DNA of 64,000 nucleotides from Oasisia sp. SBJ-2009 (Eukaryota; Annelida; Polychaeta; Sabellida; Siboglinidae): positions 27,270,933-27,334,932 of the forward strand of contig OZ024862.1 in NCBI GenBank assembly GCA_964017155.1, read 5' to 3'. The notes under the pieces were generated by a model. That model was given only the letters and a program-made list of their open reading frames with translations. It ran no database searches and was not told the origin of the DNA. This document shows positions 1 to 14,000 of the stretch, piece by piece. Within the stretch, counting starts at the first letter, position 1. The number at the start of each line of letters is the position of its first letter. A program made the translations under genes and the position numbers.

Positions 1-188
1 GCGTCTGCCTTGCAGGAAGTGTGGTGTAGCCTCGTTCTCTTCGTATGACGGAAGTGGGGGATTTTAATTTATTCAATATGGCCACAACATGGCCGCATGG
101 GCGGATACGTTGGTAAATACGCACCGATGCGTATTTGGTAACATGCGGCAACTACGCATCGGTGCGTATCTGGTATAAAAAGGGTTAA
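1..188. mobile_element. piggyBac-like element, family A, terminal fragment
   Basis: Nearly identical to 25137-25310 in the same orientation. It ends in a terminal inverted repeat that reads (reverse complement) TTAA then CCCTTTTTATACCAGA, the CCC-start plus TTAA target site typical of piggyBac-like elements. The opposite terminus with the same start sequence is at 23826. The element is cut by the left window edge. No coding sequence is visible in this part. It lies in the eIF4G intron that follows the last exon in the window. Confidence 0.7.
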
Positions 189-593
189 ATAGTTATCATA
201 CTGTTGTCATGCAACATCCTTCCTGTTCATGTAACTTTTTATCCGGTCTCATTTAAGACTTATTTTGTGCAAATCAATTATATTTATTGTTTACAATGAC
301 AAGATGTTTATTTTGATAAAGATATCAATCTGTGCAATGCAAGGGAAATCCAACTTCAGACTGGTTGTAACAGTGTTTATAGTGGAAGTAACCATAAATA
401 TTCATTGCAGCATTACAAAAAAAGTCAGCATTCTTGGCAAACAACTTATAAACATATTTACTCCAAACATATTTTACTACTTAAAGACACTTGTCTCTAT
501 ACTTTCTTCACTGCTTGCCACCTGAATATTTCTTGAGTGACTATTTTAATAACTGGTTATAAAGTAACTAAAAACATGAAACTTGTTATGCCT
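189..593. other. eIF4G intron sequence, nothing recognised
   Basis: AT-rich intronic sequence between the family A fragment and a duplicated segment. The 86-codon open frame at 265-525 (+) has no coding signature. I see nothing else here. Confidence 0.4.
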
Positions 594-1217
594 TTATTAA
601 CAATATTTGTAGCATGCCTAGGGATCCCAGGTCTTGGAAGACAGACAGAGGAGGATATACATGCTAGTTTGTACTCTAGGCACAGTTTGTCTTGCCACAG
701 TTAATTTTCAACTGCTGCATTTTAGAAACTGTGCCAAAGTCCTTGATTACACTTCTAGTCCAGACGTCAGTCAGTTAGGGTCTGCACGATCCCTTTTTGT
801 GACCTCCTAACCAGCTAGGTCAATAATACGATCGATGGGTGCCACGTACTATGGCAGTCTTGAGCGTTTTGTATACACCTATTAATATGCAAATTAGTCT
901 CAGCCACTGTAATATATAGGAGCCCACTGTTTTCATGAATATCTCAAATTAGTGGAGTCACCTAGGGGAATGATTGTGACGTGCTGGATCAAAGCACAAC
1001 ATTTGTAAAGCTGCACCTTAGCAGCGTACCATGTTTGAGACGGAGTTGCCTGATTTTGTCGTTATTAACAATATTTGTAGCATGCCTAGGGATCCCAGGT
1101 CTTGGAAGACAGACAGAGGAGGATATACATGCTAGTTTGTACTCTAGGCACAGTTTGTCTTGCCACAGTTAATTCAACTGCTGCATTTTAGAAACTGTGC
1201 CAAAGTCCTTGATTCGT
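594..1217. repeat. 150-bp direct duplication (594-750 and 1064-1217)
   Basis: The stretch starting TTATTAACAATATTTGTAGC is present twice, about 470 bp apart, and stays nearly identical for about 150 bp through GTGCCAAAGTCCTTGATT. The second copy ends 24 bp from the eIF4G exon at 1241-1378. It could be a tandem duplication or the two ends of a small element; no target-site duplication was recognised. Confidence 0.8.
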
Positions 1218-1240
1218 GTTAATTCAATAACCAAACATAC

Positions 1241-1378
1241 CTTTTCAAATATGATGTCTATACTGCCTTTGAGTCGCTCTTCTGTGTTTATTTCTAAACT
1301 CGTGCACTGCTTGACAAGTGTCTGAAACTTCTGTGGTGTCAGCTTGTTGAGAATTGCTCGTACACGACGGTACAGTTC
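1241..1378 (-). CDS. EIF4G: eIF4G coding exon 13 (start of MIF4G domain)
   Basis: Acceptor TTCCAG at 1379-1384 and donor AAAAG|GTATGT at 1240. It is 138 nt, phase 0 at both ends, residues 970-1015 of the assembled frame. It begins [18 protein letters not shown] and continues to [19 protein letters not shown], which matches the first helices of the MIF4G/HEAT-1 domain of animal eIF4G (human ...LFRRVRSILNKLTP...TEERLKGVIDLIFEK). This domain binds eIF4A and RNA. The remainder continues off the left edge. Confidence 0.97.
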
Positions 1379-4300
1379 CTGGAATACATATAATAATAAT
1401 CTTTATTTTATATAGTGCATACATCCATAGCATTCACAGTGCTTTACATACGACTTCCCTAAATCTACAATATATTACATTTGACAAATCTGATTATTAA
1501 TAAAATAAATTAAACTAATAAAAATTAAACAATTAACATGGTAAATAAAGTACTTAAAATGTTCTTCGTTTTATCTGGTTAAACATGTGAATAAATTATA
1601 ATCAAAAAGTCTCAGCAGTCATTCAGTTGGTGTAGGTTGAATTTTTTTTTTAATGCAGCTTTATTTTGGGCTCTCATTTGCATTTAATTATGATGGCGAG
1701 AGTTCAGCATTCAATGTTTAATATGTGACAAAATGAGTCGTATGTCAAATAAAAATTAGTGAGTCACACCAAAGAAAGAATATATATATATATTAAGCTT
1801 TCCAACGGTGTAAAAATCATGGACCTATCTCACACACACAGCCAATGTTACTGGACCCTGAACACGCCTGGGGTAGAAAGTACTAAACGGAGAAAAGCAC
1901 CCTTGAAGTTTACGGTCACGCAAGCACACAATCGAGTACATTGTCATTCCAAAATCGGCCATTTTGATTCTATTACTCCATTTGACACTTTCGAAATAAA
2001 CTCATGTTCGTTGTCAAAGATACATCATGCTAACTGTTTACTAAAATTAATGCTACATAATTAGAGTATTTAGCAATGTTTTCTAGTAGCGACCCGATTG
2101 ATCACACTTGCTTACAGTTAGCGAGTGTGTACTGTGCTCATAGCTCTAAGCCAATCAGGGGCTCGCTGTCAGCCCCGCCCCGCGTCCAGTCAAAATTGTC
2201 GGAAAGCATTGTTGCATGTTTATAGTGTTTTCTCGAAATAAAGTACACTGACATATGACTCATTTCGTTAGAACATGTCACATATATGTGAATTTTACTA
2301 ATTTGTAGATAACCCTTGCTGAAAAGACAGACAGACAGACAGACAGTGGAGTTTGTGCAGAAGTAGTAATGCACTGTCGCAACACGCACGCCAAGTTATT
2401 AGACGAGTCGCAGAATTCAGCAGTCACTGCAGCTTGCCTATGTTCTTGGCAAGTGCCAAACAAACGCTAATTGCAGTACTTTGTTTTGAAGCTACCTGTG
2501 CCAGGTGATGACAAAAACAGCAACAAACTCACACCGTGACACATGAGACAAACTTGTACAGACCTCAATGTCTTGTTCCCCAACGGCTTCAGCTGTCTTG
2601 TGGGAAGGTGGCTTCCACGCGTTAGCCGTGTGGTGGAGTTGTACATCACGCTCCAGTGATATCTGCAGCACCTTCGGCTGGTTACCCATGCCACCGCCGC
2701 CACCACCGCCACCACCGCCACCACCACCACCACCACCTCCGCCGACACCACGCTTCTGCTGGCTGTTGCGCTTGTTGAGAGGCTACAACATGACACATGG
2801 CTGGGCTGCACTTAGCTTCTCCAATACAAGGCAACCAGTCGTGAATCAGTTACACGGAAAAAATTCTGAATTACGTAATGGTTTTAATATTGCTGCACAT
2901 AGACTGAATGAAAACTACACATGGTTGTACAATTCACATCTCTAGTTCTAACTAGCAACACAACTTTTGATAACCTTATGTGCTTGTTGTGTATCTCTCA
3001 AGCAAGGCAGTATATTGTGCTGAACACTTCATGATACATCCATGAGATAAGAACAAAATAACAATGATAATAATAATAACCTGGTAAGTAAACATCACAC
3101 AAATCTGAAACTATAGTTAGAATACAGTAAAATCACAATATTAGACTTCCAAGATTGGGTGTGCAAACCTGGCTGTGTGCAGGACAATAGCACTTACCTT
3201 GTCTCTGGAAGATTGTCTAAAGAATGAGGGTGTGAAGTCAGGGCTGCTGGAGGAGCAGCCACCCCTGAAGTCCCCACTGCGTCCTGTGTAAGGCTGCAAA
3301 CAATGGCTATATATTGACACAGGCATACACAAACATCGCAACACAAACAGTTAAACAGGATCTCTAACCAAACAGAAATGTAGCTGATCTATGCCTGGCA
3401 TCCTAACACAGATATCAGAATATAGGCCAAAAGAAACATGCTGTCGGATAATTTCCAATAACCTACTGAACCGGATCATAGATAATATCAATTTTTTTTG
3501 TATCATAACATTCCCTATGATAATGACACCACAGAATTATTTTGCCTCGTTCAGAGAAAATATGCATCATACAGCGACGATAAGGATGCTAAATGGCATT
3601 TGCACAAGTTCTGCACGAGATAATAAGATCGTCAGAAACTTGGATTTGGTTTCAATGGAGAACAATTTTAATTTCACATTTGATGGGCGACCTAGGTTAA
3701 TGCTAAAATAATGACTTGCAGTGAGTAACTTAAACAACATACTCTACTGTGGAGTAGATAAGCTAATCTGTCAATAACTGAATGAAGCAAGAAATACATG
3801 TATCTGAGACGGCCGTGTCTCCCCTTAAAAAAATTGAGCCGAGTAGAAAATGCATTACTTACAGCATCAAGGATGACATCGGGGAGTTTAGGCAAGCCAG
3901 CAGGTTTTTCGATCGACCCCGCAACAAACTGCAGCTGGAGTAGGAAGTTCCTGTCGTACTGCATCTTTCCCTCCGGGTTGAGAGGGCTCCATTGATCTGT
4001 CAAAGATCGTTGCCAAATGAGAGTAATGATGGGTCAGTGCATATAACTGAGGTTGAGGCAGTCATCTTTCAAGGGGAGGAGACATGACTGGACAGTGATC
4101 ATTCAGTCGTCCACTCAGTGCCCAATATGTTGAACCAACTGATAATCATGAAAATTGTAATTTGTTTGGTGCCACGTTATTGTAATACATATTCAAATTT
4201 TTTAAAGATATTTTGTTAGTGCAGAATCGCAGAGTGAAATGGGAAACAGACCAGTTTAAACTAAAAAAAATACTTTTAGCATCTTTATATTCAGAAATAT

Positions 4301-4943
4301 AATGAATCAATAATTACTTGCACATGAAGAAAATAATTTGGTGACTTTGAGAAACCTCCTTGGAGGTTGTATCACATATATGCTGCTGTTAGTGTTATAT
4401 ATACATCCATGTGTTTGTGTGTGCGTGCGCACATATACATACATACATACATACATACATACATACATACATACATACATACATACATACATACATACAT
4501 ACATACATACACACACACAAATGTATTTCCCATGAGCAACTTAATTTTTAATTAGCGCTTTTTCTGTTGTTTCATAAGTATCATAACAATTTGCTTTATT
4601 AAAAAAAGTCTAGGTTATTACCAAGAAATTTGTGCATACAATTTTGACCATTACTTTCACAATATATTAATCCACATTTTTTATTGATAATGAAAAGCAG
4701 TTTGCTTAGAAAGAACTTGGAAAGAAAGTAAATGACGTCAACACACCTTCCTTGTACGTGTATTTCAGTTCTACTTTGTTTTCTGTCTTTGGCACAGGTT
4801 CTTCTTCTTTTGGTTCCTCCTTTTCCGTACTCCTTCCTGTGCTTGCAGTCTCCTCTTTCTTCTTTTCACCGACATGTTCGTTTGTCTCCGCTGCCTTTGC
4901 ATCCTCCACAACAATCTCGACCGTGCGTGACGTTTCGACGGCT

Positions 4944-5005
<62 letters not shown>

Positions 5006-8000
5006 TGCTGTGTCTGTGGGTGGAGCTGGCGTTACCTCAACGGCAGGCATTGGTGCTTTCTCGACAGGTGGTGTTCTGTCCACCTGTGGCACTGGTGTGG
5101 GTTGTTTTGGTTGGGGGGCCTTGGGAGGCCGTTGGTCAGTCACCGGTTCAGTGACTGTCACTGGTGTCACCACTGGGGTCTCTTTCTTCGATGGTTCGTC
5201 TTGCTTCTCCATCGTCACATTGTTTGTTTCAACAGGTGGCAATATAGTTGGTATTGCCATTGACTGCAGTGCCTGCTACAACAACAGGTATATGTTAGTT
5301 TGCTGGTGTATACATCACCTTTCTGGTTTACAGACACGTCATTACAAATTCATCATGATTTTCAGCATTTCATTAAGACACCTCAGTTGTTTAGGGCAAG
5401 TTGGGATTAGGCAACACTAAATTCAATCGGAATAGGCACATGTCATACGGGTAGTTGGCAAGAGTAACCAACTTAAAAGAATTATTATAAGCATGCAGCT
5501 GTCACGACGATGTCCCAGTGTCTCATGCTATGTAAACTACATAACATCCACAGACACAATTCTCAGCTGTGCGGGCAATCTTAAAACCTGGTGAAACTAG
5601 AGGAATATTCTGTTCTTACAATTAATTAATTAAACAATTAAGATTTAACTTTGAAATGTCAAGTAATATTACATTGCGTTCTTCCTCAATGCCAGCTGAA
5701 CATGTACACATTATTATTTCAATCACGGTAATCCGCTTATTACTAAGCTAACACAAGAATAACTTAGCCTGCTGTTAAAATGTCAAGAAACTGACCATAT
5801 CTGTATCAGCTGTCTGTGGGTGAGTTGTGCCCTGTACATTAAGTGGAGCATTAAATGGAACTTTTCAGTCAATCAAGAACAAATGTCTACAGTACTTTAT
5901 GGATATAATAAAGGCAACATTTGGACAAAAGCATAAACATGATAAATTTTGTTTCAAGGCAGTATAGATTTTTGTACGCATTTTATCCCGTCCAGAATAC
6001 ATTTTAACCAGTTGTATATTTGCAAGTAATTCAGTCTACTCATGAGTAGACAGATAGTTGACGTATAGTCATGTATATGCCATAATCGCATACTAGAATG
6101 GGCAGCTCTACATGGGTTGACCTAAATGCTTGATTTTATGCTTCCATGCACAGGAAACCCACAAAAACATTTGACACAGCTTATAGCTAATGATGAATAA
6201 TTATGATTTAGATGTCTCTCCCGAGACTCCCTTTACAACAGAAACAACCTGCATTGTTTTATGAAAACAACTGCTATAAACTAAATTCAGACGGGTGTCA
6301 ACTGCAAAGAAATAGGTCCCTTACACTAAGTTTGACATATGGCACATATAATACACTGGTGTTGTGGGTGTGACCAGCAGTTAGACCAACCTTCGGGTCA
6401 GTGAATGCATCCATGTCACTGCCTTCCTTCTTCATGCCCTTCTCATTCAAGTCACGCAGCTTCTTAGTGCGCGACTTTTTCCTTGGGTCCTTTTCTTTGC
6501 CTATAAATAACACCACACATTGTTTTCATGAAAGCAAGCTCAACCCCAAATCTAACCTCAGCACGCATGTGTCATTACCTGCATCCATCACTCTTACACA
6601 AATAACACTGCATTGTACAATTTAACCCATTTTATCCAGAATACGATTCTAGTCATAGCACCCCCAAGCTAAAGTGAAATAAAAGATGGCGTCGAGTCGC
6701 AAAGACCGTTAAATGTTGACATATTTTGAAGGATAACTCCGCTAATTTACTTCATACTGGTGATAACAAGAAGGCAGACAAGAGGATAGACGATATAAGA
6801 TGGACGGTTATGAGATTTGATGCGACATTTGTCCGTGAAAACATACTTTGAAGCCATCGAAGTGGGGTTAACCGACAATGGCATCCATTTTCGCATACCT
6901 CGCACCACACCGTATTTTTTGTGCCAACAAATCTGATATTATTTCCAGCGACGGTAACTACTTCATAAATAAAGTTACGTTGAAATGTTGACCAAAGTTG
7001 TTACTTTAGTGTACTTCTTTGTTAAGAAACGAGCCACAAAATTATACATCGTCTACCGAAAATATTTCACAAATTTGCATAATTCAGCTCAGCGGTGCCA
7101 CACCATATGTTGGCGATTCAATCGACTCACATAAGGGTATTACAATTTTTGTACATAATGAGATTATTATCAAGATATGTCGACAAGTTGTATACCTTTG
7201 TAATGCATAAAATAAACTCAACTTGCTCATTGACATGTTGCCTCATTCATGGTGAAAATGTCAGGTGAAAACTAATGTGATAAACCTCAACATAGGTTTA
7301 AATTTATTGGGCTTCTTTTGCCATGTACCACATATATATATGATAAAACTATGAGTTTGTGGATGCTACTTGATAGTTTATTTTATCTACTTTCTAAAGG
7401 TATATCACATTTAAAAATTGATTCAGAAATAATAAAGTTATGCCCATTTTAAATGAAGGCGTCATTTTTTAATGCTGACATATTGATTTGAGGAAATGAT
7501 TAGGAACTGGCTGCAACTCGTCTGCACTAGCTTCAGGATAAAATGGGTTAAATCGCAGCATATCAGAGAAACGAAAATTCAGATTGGGACAATCACACAA
7601 ATGGCCAAATCGAGTTCATGAATTCTGCGGAAGAATGTCATGCCTGCAAAAGGAGCATGGGATCTTGCTGCAGTGCAGGAAGAAGATAATGTACAGCATT
7701 GGCATAAGTCAAACAGAAAGCTGATATGTTGTGACGACAAGGTCTGTACACTGTAACTAGAGAAGATACCATGCACTTGACACTTTCAATTCAATACTGG
7801 TTTAGATAGCTTGAAGTCACAACAACATAACTATTTATGTTTAATTTGATTAAAGTTATTAAACAACAAAATACAATTTGTTTAACATTCATACTTCATG
7901 TTAGTCCAGGTTTACTATCTCAACATCATGACACATTACCAACAATGACACAACAAAGCCCTGGCAAAAATCAACATCTACAGCGGCACCTGCAGTAGTT

Positions 8001-11000
8001 GAATAGTGGCCATAAATACCACAACACTAGCCCATCCTTTGTCGCAACCAATACAGTATATGCTAGACATACATTAGCACTGAACAGCCATGTGAAGTAA
8101 CAATGAAACCTGCCCTGATGCAAAGCGCCTGCTAAGACAACACAGCAGCCACAATGAAAACTACAACACTAAGCCTCCTAAAGGTCAACTGATAGACAGC
8201 CGACTACTGCATTACCAATGTATGCCGTTGCAGTGCTGTTGTATACATAGACGGTGGGTAGACTGATGCCTGCGCTGTAGTAGGGTCCATAGAGAGCTGG
8301 CAGACTGGGCCTACGATGGCGGCCAGTCCCACCAGCGTACAGGGGCGGCAGACTAGGGCGTCTTGACCGCCGAAACACCTGTGTGTGCACAGTCGTTGAC
8401 ATCCTATCACACTCAAAGTAACGTTCACAGCCGCTGTGCTGCTTGCCTATTTGCTACGTCATCACTGAAGCTGGTTCTTATCCAAGAACTTCACCTCACA
8501 CAGCCAGCTGACACACCCTTCAAAACTATAGCTCGTTCCACAACCTGGTTGCTTGCTGCTTATCAACATCTTCAACTTGGTTCGTAAATCCCGTGTAATA
8601 GTCCAGGTTAACTCTGTTTAGTGTAGTTCGTCAATATGTGGAGTACACTCGCAGAGATGTATCCTGGCACAGTCAGCTCAAGTGCAGACGCCTTACAAAA
8701 ATGGCTTTATCTCGTGTGGCTGGGCAGTCCCACCAATGATGCAGCTGCAGCAGCCGCAGCCACCAGCCCAAGTACCTGATTAGTCACACGGCAGTCAGGC
8801 AACAGAAATAGCACCGCCTCAACACCAGGTTCAAGTTAGCAGCAGCAGTCGGTAAACTTCACTCACAAGACAGTTCAAAAAGATGCTCCAAATAACCAGT
8901 GTGGCCTGGCAACAACAACACTGGCCTGTGTCAGAGTCAAGTTTCACTCTATACACAAGTCATTTAGGCTCCAGCAACTTCACTCTAACTAGCCCAGTGT
9001 TTTTTTTTTACCTAATGGCAGGCAGATTCACACACTCACACACGTGCTGTAGCCGTGCCCTGCCTGTAGGTCAACCCTGTGGCTACACCATAAATCACAC
9101 ACTCAACTACTATCACATAAATTAACTCAGGAATGTGTATGTTCACTTCACAGAGAGCGTCATAGCAAACAGCAAGGTAACATCCTGAGAAAACAAATTT
9201 GCTGTTCACAAATCTCGCCCAGTTTCTGTGAATGGATTCTAATGCAGTTATGTGAATGAACTGTAGGAAGTTGATATGGTTTGTAGTCACTCTGTAAGAT
9301 TGTATGCAGCAACAGTTGTATAAGGGACCATCACATGCAGCCACAGGAACATGTGTATCTGGCTAATTACCTCATACACAAGATGCCAATAAGAGATGGT
9401 GATGGGAGACTGGGTATTCTCCAATGTGCCAGCATGAGGCTAGATCATCCCACACACAACTCCCAGTGGCTACTGCTGCTGTTACACAGGCACACTGCTT
9501 GCACACAGTTCTGGAATGCACCTCTCACAAATACACCACATTTCTCCTTACACCAATAGTCATTCAATACACATGCAGACTGCTACACAAGCTACATAGA
9601 GATTTCTACATATCGAGGATTAAAAAATGTCACTATTTGTATAAATTAAAAATATGTATATCTATGTAAAGAACTTTCAAAACTATGATTAATAAACACA
9701 GAATTTTTTATAACAAATTAAGTACCCATTTGTCATAACTGGTTTTTATATCGTTTTTTTTTAGTTCAAAGTGGTATAAATTACTTATTGTAGTAAAATT
9801 ACAAGGCAGAATGCTTGTAAATAACTTCAAATGAGTTTAATTATTTACTGGGTAGACAGCCTTCTTACTTTACACCCTGTTGTGGGCAGACTATTTTAAG
9901 ATGGCAGCCAACCTTGAATTACATTGCATGTAGCTTGCATTAGCATTTGGATAACTTGACAACTGATGCACAGAAATAATAAAAAAATTATTGCATTGTA
10001 CATAGAATGATTGTGTGAATAAAGTGCATTATTAAAATTTCTGTGTTGCAATCAATTACATTTCAGATCTTGAAACAAACTTCAACAAATATTATGACAA
10101 AATAAATTAGCAATTTTATCATGCTATATATTTAAAAATCCCAGAACCTATCATCTATTTCTTTGGTAACCTGATTTGCAAGTCACTTGCACAACAAGGC
10201 AACCAAAACTTAAGCAATCTGTTCATTGTGCATGTTACTCTCAAGTCTTGTTTTTCCAGTTCTACTTTAATCAATTTAATGCTGAAGCTAGTGCAAACGA
10301 GCTGCAGCTAGTTATTGATCATTCCCACAAAATAATCGTCAGTAACTGAAAATGACAGGACTTCATTTAAAGCAGGCTTTAACTTTATTATATCTCAATA
10401 AGATGGTTAAAGTGATATATCTTCAGAAAGCATATAAATAAACTGCAAAACTACATCGACAAATCTGCAGATTGACAGCATAATTATGTATGGCATATGG
10501 CAAAACATGTCTCAATAAATTCAAAGGTATGTTTGAGTTTTGTTACATTATATTTCACCTGACATTTTCACCATGAAGGAGGATTATGCAAATTTGTGAC
10601 TTATTTGTTGTCTATGACATCATTGTGTGGCTCTTTTCTTGTAAACAAATACACTCAAATAAAAATGTTTATCAACATTTTAATGTGACTTTATTTGTAA
10701 AGTAGTTACCGGTGTTGAAAATAATATTAACTTTGTCGCTGCCTAAAATATGCAATGGACTGGGAATGGAATAGGCACTATTGTTGATTCACTAAATTAT
10801 TATGCCTTCATAGTATCTTCATGGACAAACGTCACATCAGATAACATGTCCATGCATCTTACAAAGTCTATTCACTTGACTGCTTGCCATCAGAATCAAA
10901 ATGTCCACATTTGACAGTTTTTCTTAATCTAGGCCATCTTAGGTCTCAATTTAGCTTGGAATATTTGTCTTCTACATCAATAACCAGAGAACAGCGCTGA

Positions 11001-14000
11001 ATGGGTGAAAACTATGTTTCCCAGTGAAGACGATATACTGATGTCAGTCATTGTTAACCAGCCATATAACAGATGTGCAGACTACAATTAGAATCGTATA
11101 CAGGATAAGATGGGTTGATTACACAAATACATGAGAAAACAATTATTTGCCACAGGTTAAGATGTAGGAAAGCAGTTGCATCTCCTATAGTTTTGAGCCG
11201 ATTTCCAGTTTTTAGAACTGTTAGATGAACCGCAGGGGGTATACTTTGGTTCAACTGATTTGAGAGTAATTTCATCTAGGTGTGAATTATTAAGCGACCC
11301 AATTCCCCAAGTGGGTGCAGGTTTTTCTTGTCTCAACTGCAATGCGTGCGCGCCTGTATGTACGCATGCAAGTTGATGTAAACTTTACAAGTGTTGAAGT
11401 AAAGCTCAAGTTTGGAGATATCTACATAAGATAACAATACAAAGAAAGACATGAGTCAGAACATCTGATGTGTACACAGAACAAGTTGACTGAATGACGG
11501 AATGTGCATGTTGATAATACAGTCTATCACCTAAACAAACAACACATCTTGTTCCAGCTGGACAACTAATTAAACAAATTACTAGCTTCTTTATATAACC
11601 TCAATACTGATCATTCCCAACTAACACAGTGACCAACATTCAAATAGATAGTGCAATAAAAAAACAAACACCGCTAGCTTCGTCAGTCTCCAACTGACAG
11701 TATATGCAAGTCAATTTCATGATATTTTTAAGGATTCTTTGTAAGCATTCAAGATGTACTGAACTATATCGAAATGCTAAAAATCTACACAAGTAATTTA
11801 TCTTTACTTCTGTCTAGCATATGGCCACATATCTATGCATAACCTAAGTTTTATCTGTGCAAAAAGCCAATAAATAATTGTGTTTACACAAATCATTTTA
11901 AGCTTGCTGTTATGGCTGTGCAATTATGCAGCCTGGTTAATACTAACAGTATTAATTAAAAAAATTAAAATTCTGCAAACATTCCCTTAACAGGATAAGG
12001 GCTTAATTCAATTTTTTGCACTAACTTAACTTTATCATCAGCATTAACGACATTTACTATAACATACTTTGTTGCAAAAATGCAAACATTGTATTTGTAA
12101 ATGTATTTATAAGAAAAGCTAGCTACTAGTTTGCAGCATCGATGTTAAGTTTCATTGAATGTACACGAAAACACCTAATTCCATAATTCGACAACAACTG
12201 ATCAGTGATAATCCACATAGCAGAACTGCCTGAACCACACTGCATCATTAGTGTATGTATATTTTGTGTGTACATCGCTAGGACTTACTGCAGAGAACCC
12301 CAACATTACATTTGCCTGGTTTAACTGGATCTTCGGTCTCTTTTTTTAATCACCCACAGACCATTCTCGCACACCGCAGTGTCCATATGGGCTTACACCA
12401 CTGGGAGACAATCCATCAGGCAGTGTCAGTAGGTAGGGCCAGTAACCAGTGAGACTCAATGTATGTGTGAAGTAAACAGGGCATTGGACTTCAGACTAGA
12501 CACATGGCAGTGTCCCTGCTAGCCGTCTGTCACAGTACACAAACAGCTCGTTGACCCGGGCCAACCTTGAACAGACTCGAACCTTTCAGCTTTGGTTGAC
12601 AATCATGTGGCAGTCACTGCATAGAGTGACCTCGTTCACCCCGCCCACCCGGGGTCTACAGCAAGTTTAACACTGTACAGTGGCAAGTCTACTGTCTGGT
12701 CTAGCTACATTTGGTTAGGATTGTCGTTTCCCATTACTGTTGTCTTTTTTATCAATATTCTTTTTGTATGTTCTACAAGGTAGTGGCTTCTCAATTTTGC
12801 TGCGTTGGGTAGCTTGTCACATATTACAGAAGCACTTGCAATGGCATTATGTAACAGCACTACACTTAGCACGCACACAAACAGTGACTTGACATACATC
12901 ATTCTTAAAAGCATAACGAATTAAAACACACATTAGGTAGGTAAGAATCGGGTACATACATTAACTTATTATTACATTACAGTTCTAGCATGACAACAAG
13001 TTCAATAATGATCAATAGTAATGACCGTTAACACTTATCTAGAATCAAGACTTTCAGGTACATTTTTAGTTCACCAGATGTTACACATGTTAAACGACTT
13101 TGGTCACATATATGTTGTAAATGATTGACGCATGACATTTATTACTGGGCTTGTGCTGTTTAGTGCGTCATATGGTATACAAAGGTTGATTTCACACTCA
13201 CAAATAAGGATTGGCAACCTGTTAGCACTTACAAGTAGCAATTACTTACCATTACACAGAAGACAGTAAATATATTAAATCTATGTAGTACAAAATTACA
13301 TTTTTGTTAAGCCCTTATCAAATGGTAACCACACAGCAGTAACATGCCAGAGAAATAATTTCCTTCACCGCTATGGGCAAATTGGGCTACAAACAGTGAC
13401 AACCTATGAACCATATGCTAGCAATTTCACAAGTAGGTAGGGCCTGCTTACTTGCCCCTGTAAAAGTCACACACAGAAACAAAGGTTTTGTGAAGCAGTA
13501 CTTTAGTCCTGTGAGCTAATGTGTATACTCACTGTTGCCCATTCTAACAGGCATGAATGTCGACTGAAAGTTGAAGTAGAGTTATTCACCGTGTTGCCGG
13601 CCGGTAGACTTTGTCTACACTGCGTCTCTTATGTGATGTCAAACAGCACGCGTGGTCAGACATAGTTCACATTTTGTCCATTGTAATCCATCAGTATAGC
13701 TAGCATTCCAGGTTAACAGTATTCAACTGGTTACAGTGGCCACCAGATGTACAGAGAACTTGATAAAAGCAGCAGCTTTGTAGAGCAGCTGTAATGGCAG
13801 ACACCACAGGCCACTAGTCTGCTCTGTACTGCTGGTGATCATGTGACCTGCCCACTGCATGCCAGCCAGCACACCCAGCACACATAATGGGCTATCACTT
13901 ACAATGGGACAAGGGGCATTAATGTCCTGCACTGACTGCAGCACATAAAACAAAGGCCCCTCCTCATCAGCAGCTTAATTGTCCCATTATCTGGCTGCAA

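Noticed and set aside
4307..4555. Met-Tyr-Val-Cys and Tyr-Ile-His-Thr repeat ORFs
   Set aside because: Read-through of an ATAC microsatellite.
4752..5420. 222-codon plus-strand ORF rich in Gly/Ala/Val
   Set aside because: Shadow of eIF4G exon 9, whose minus-strand frame has conserved ends and correct splice phases.
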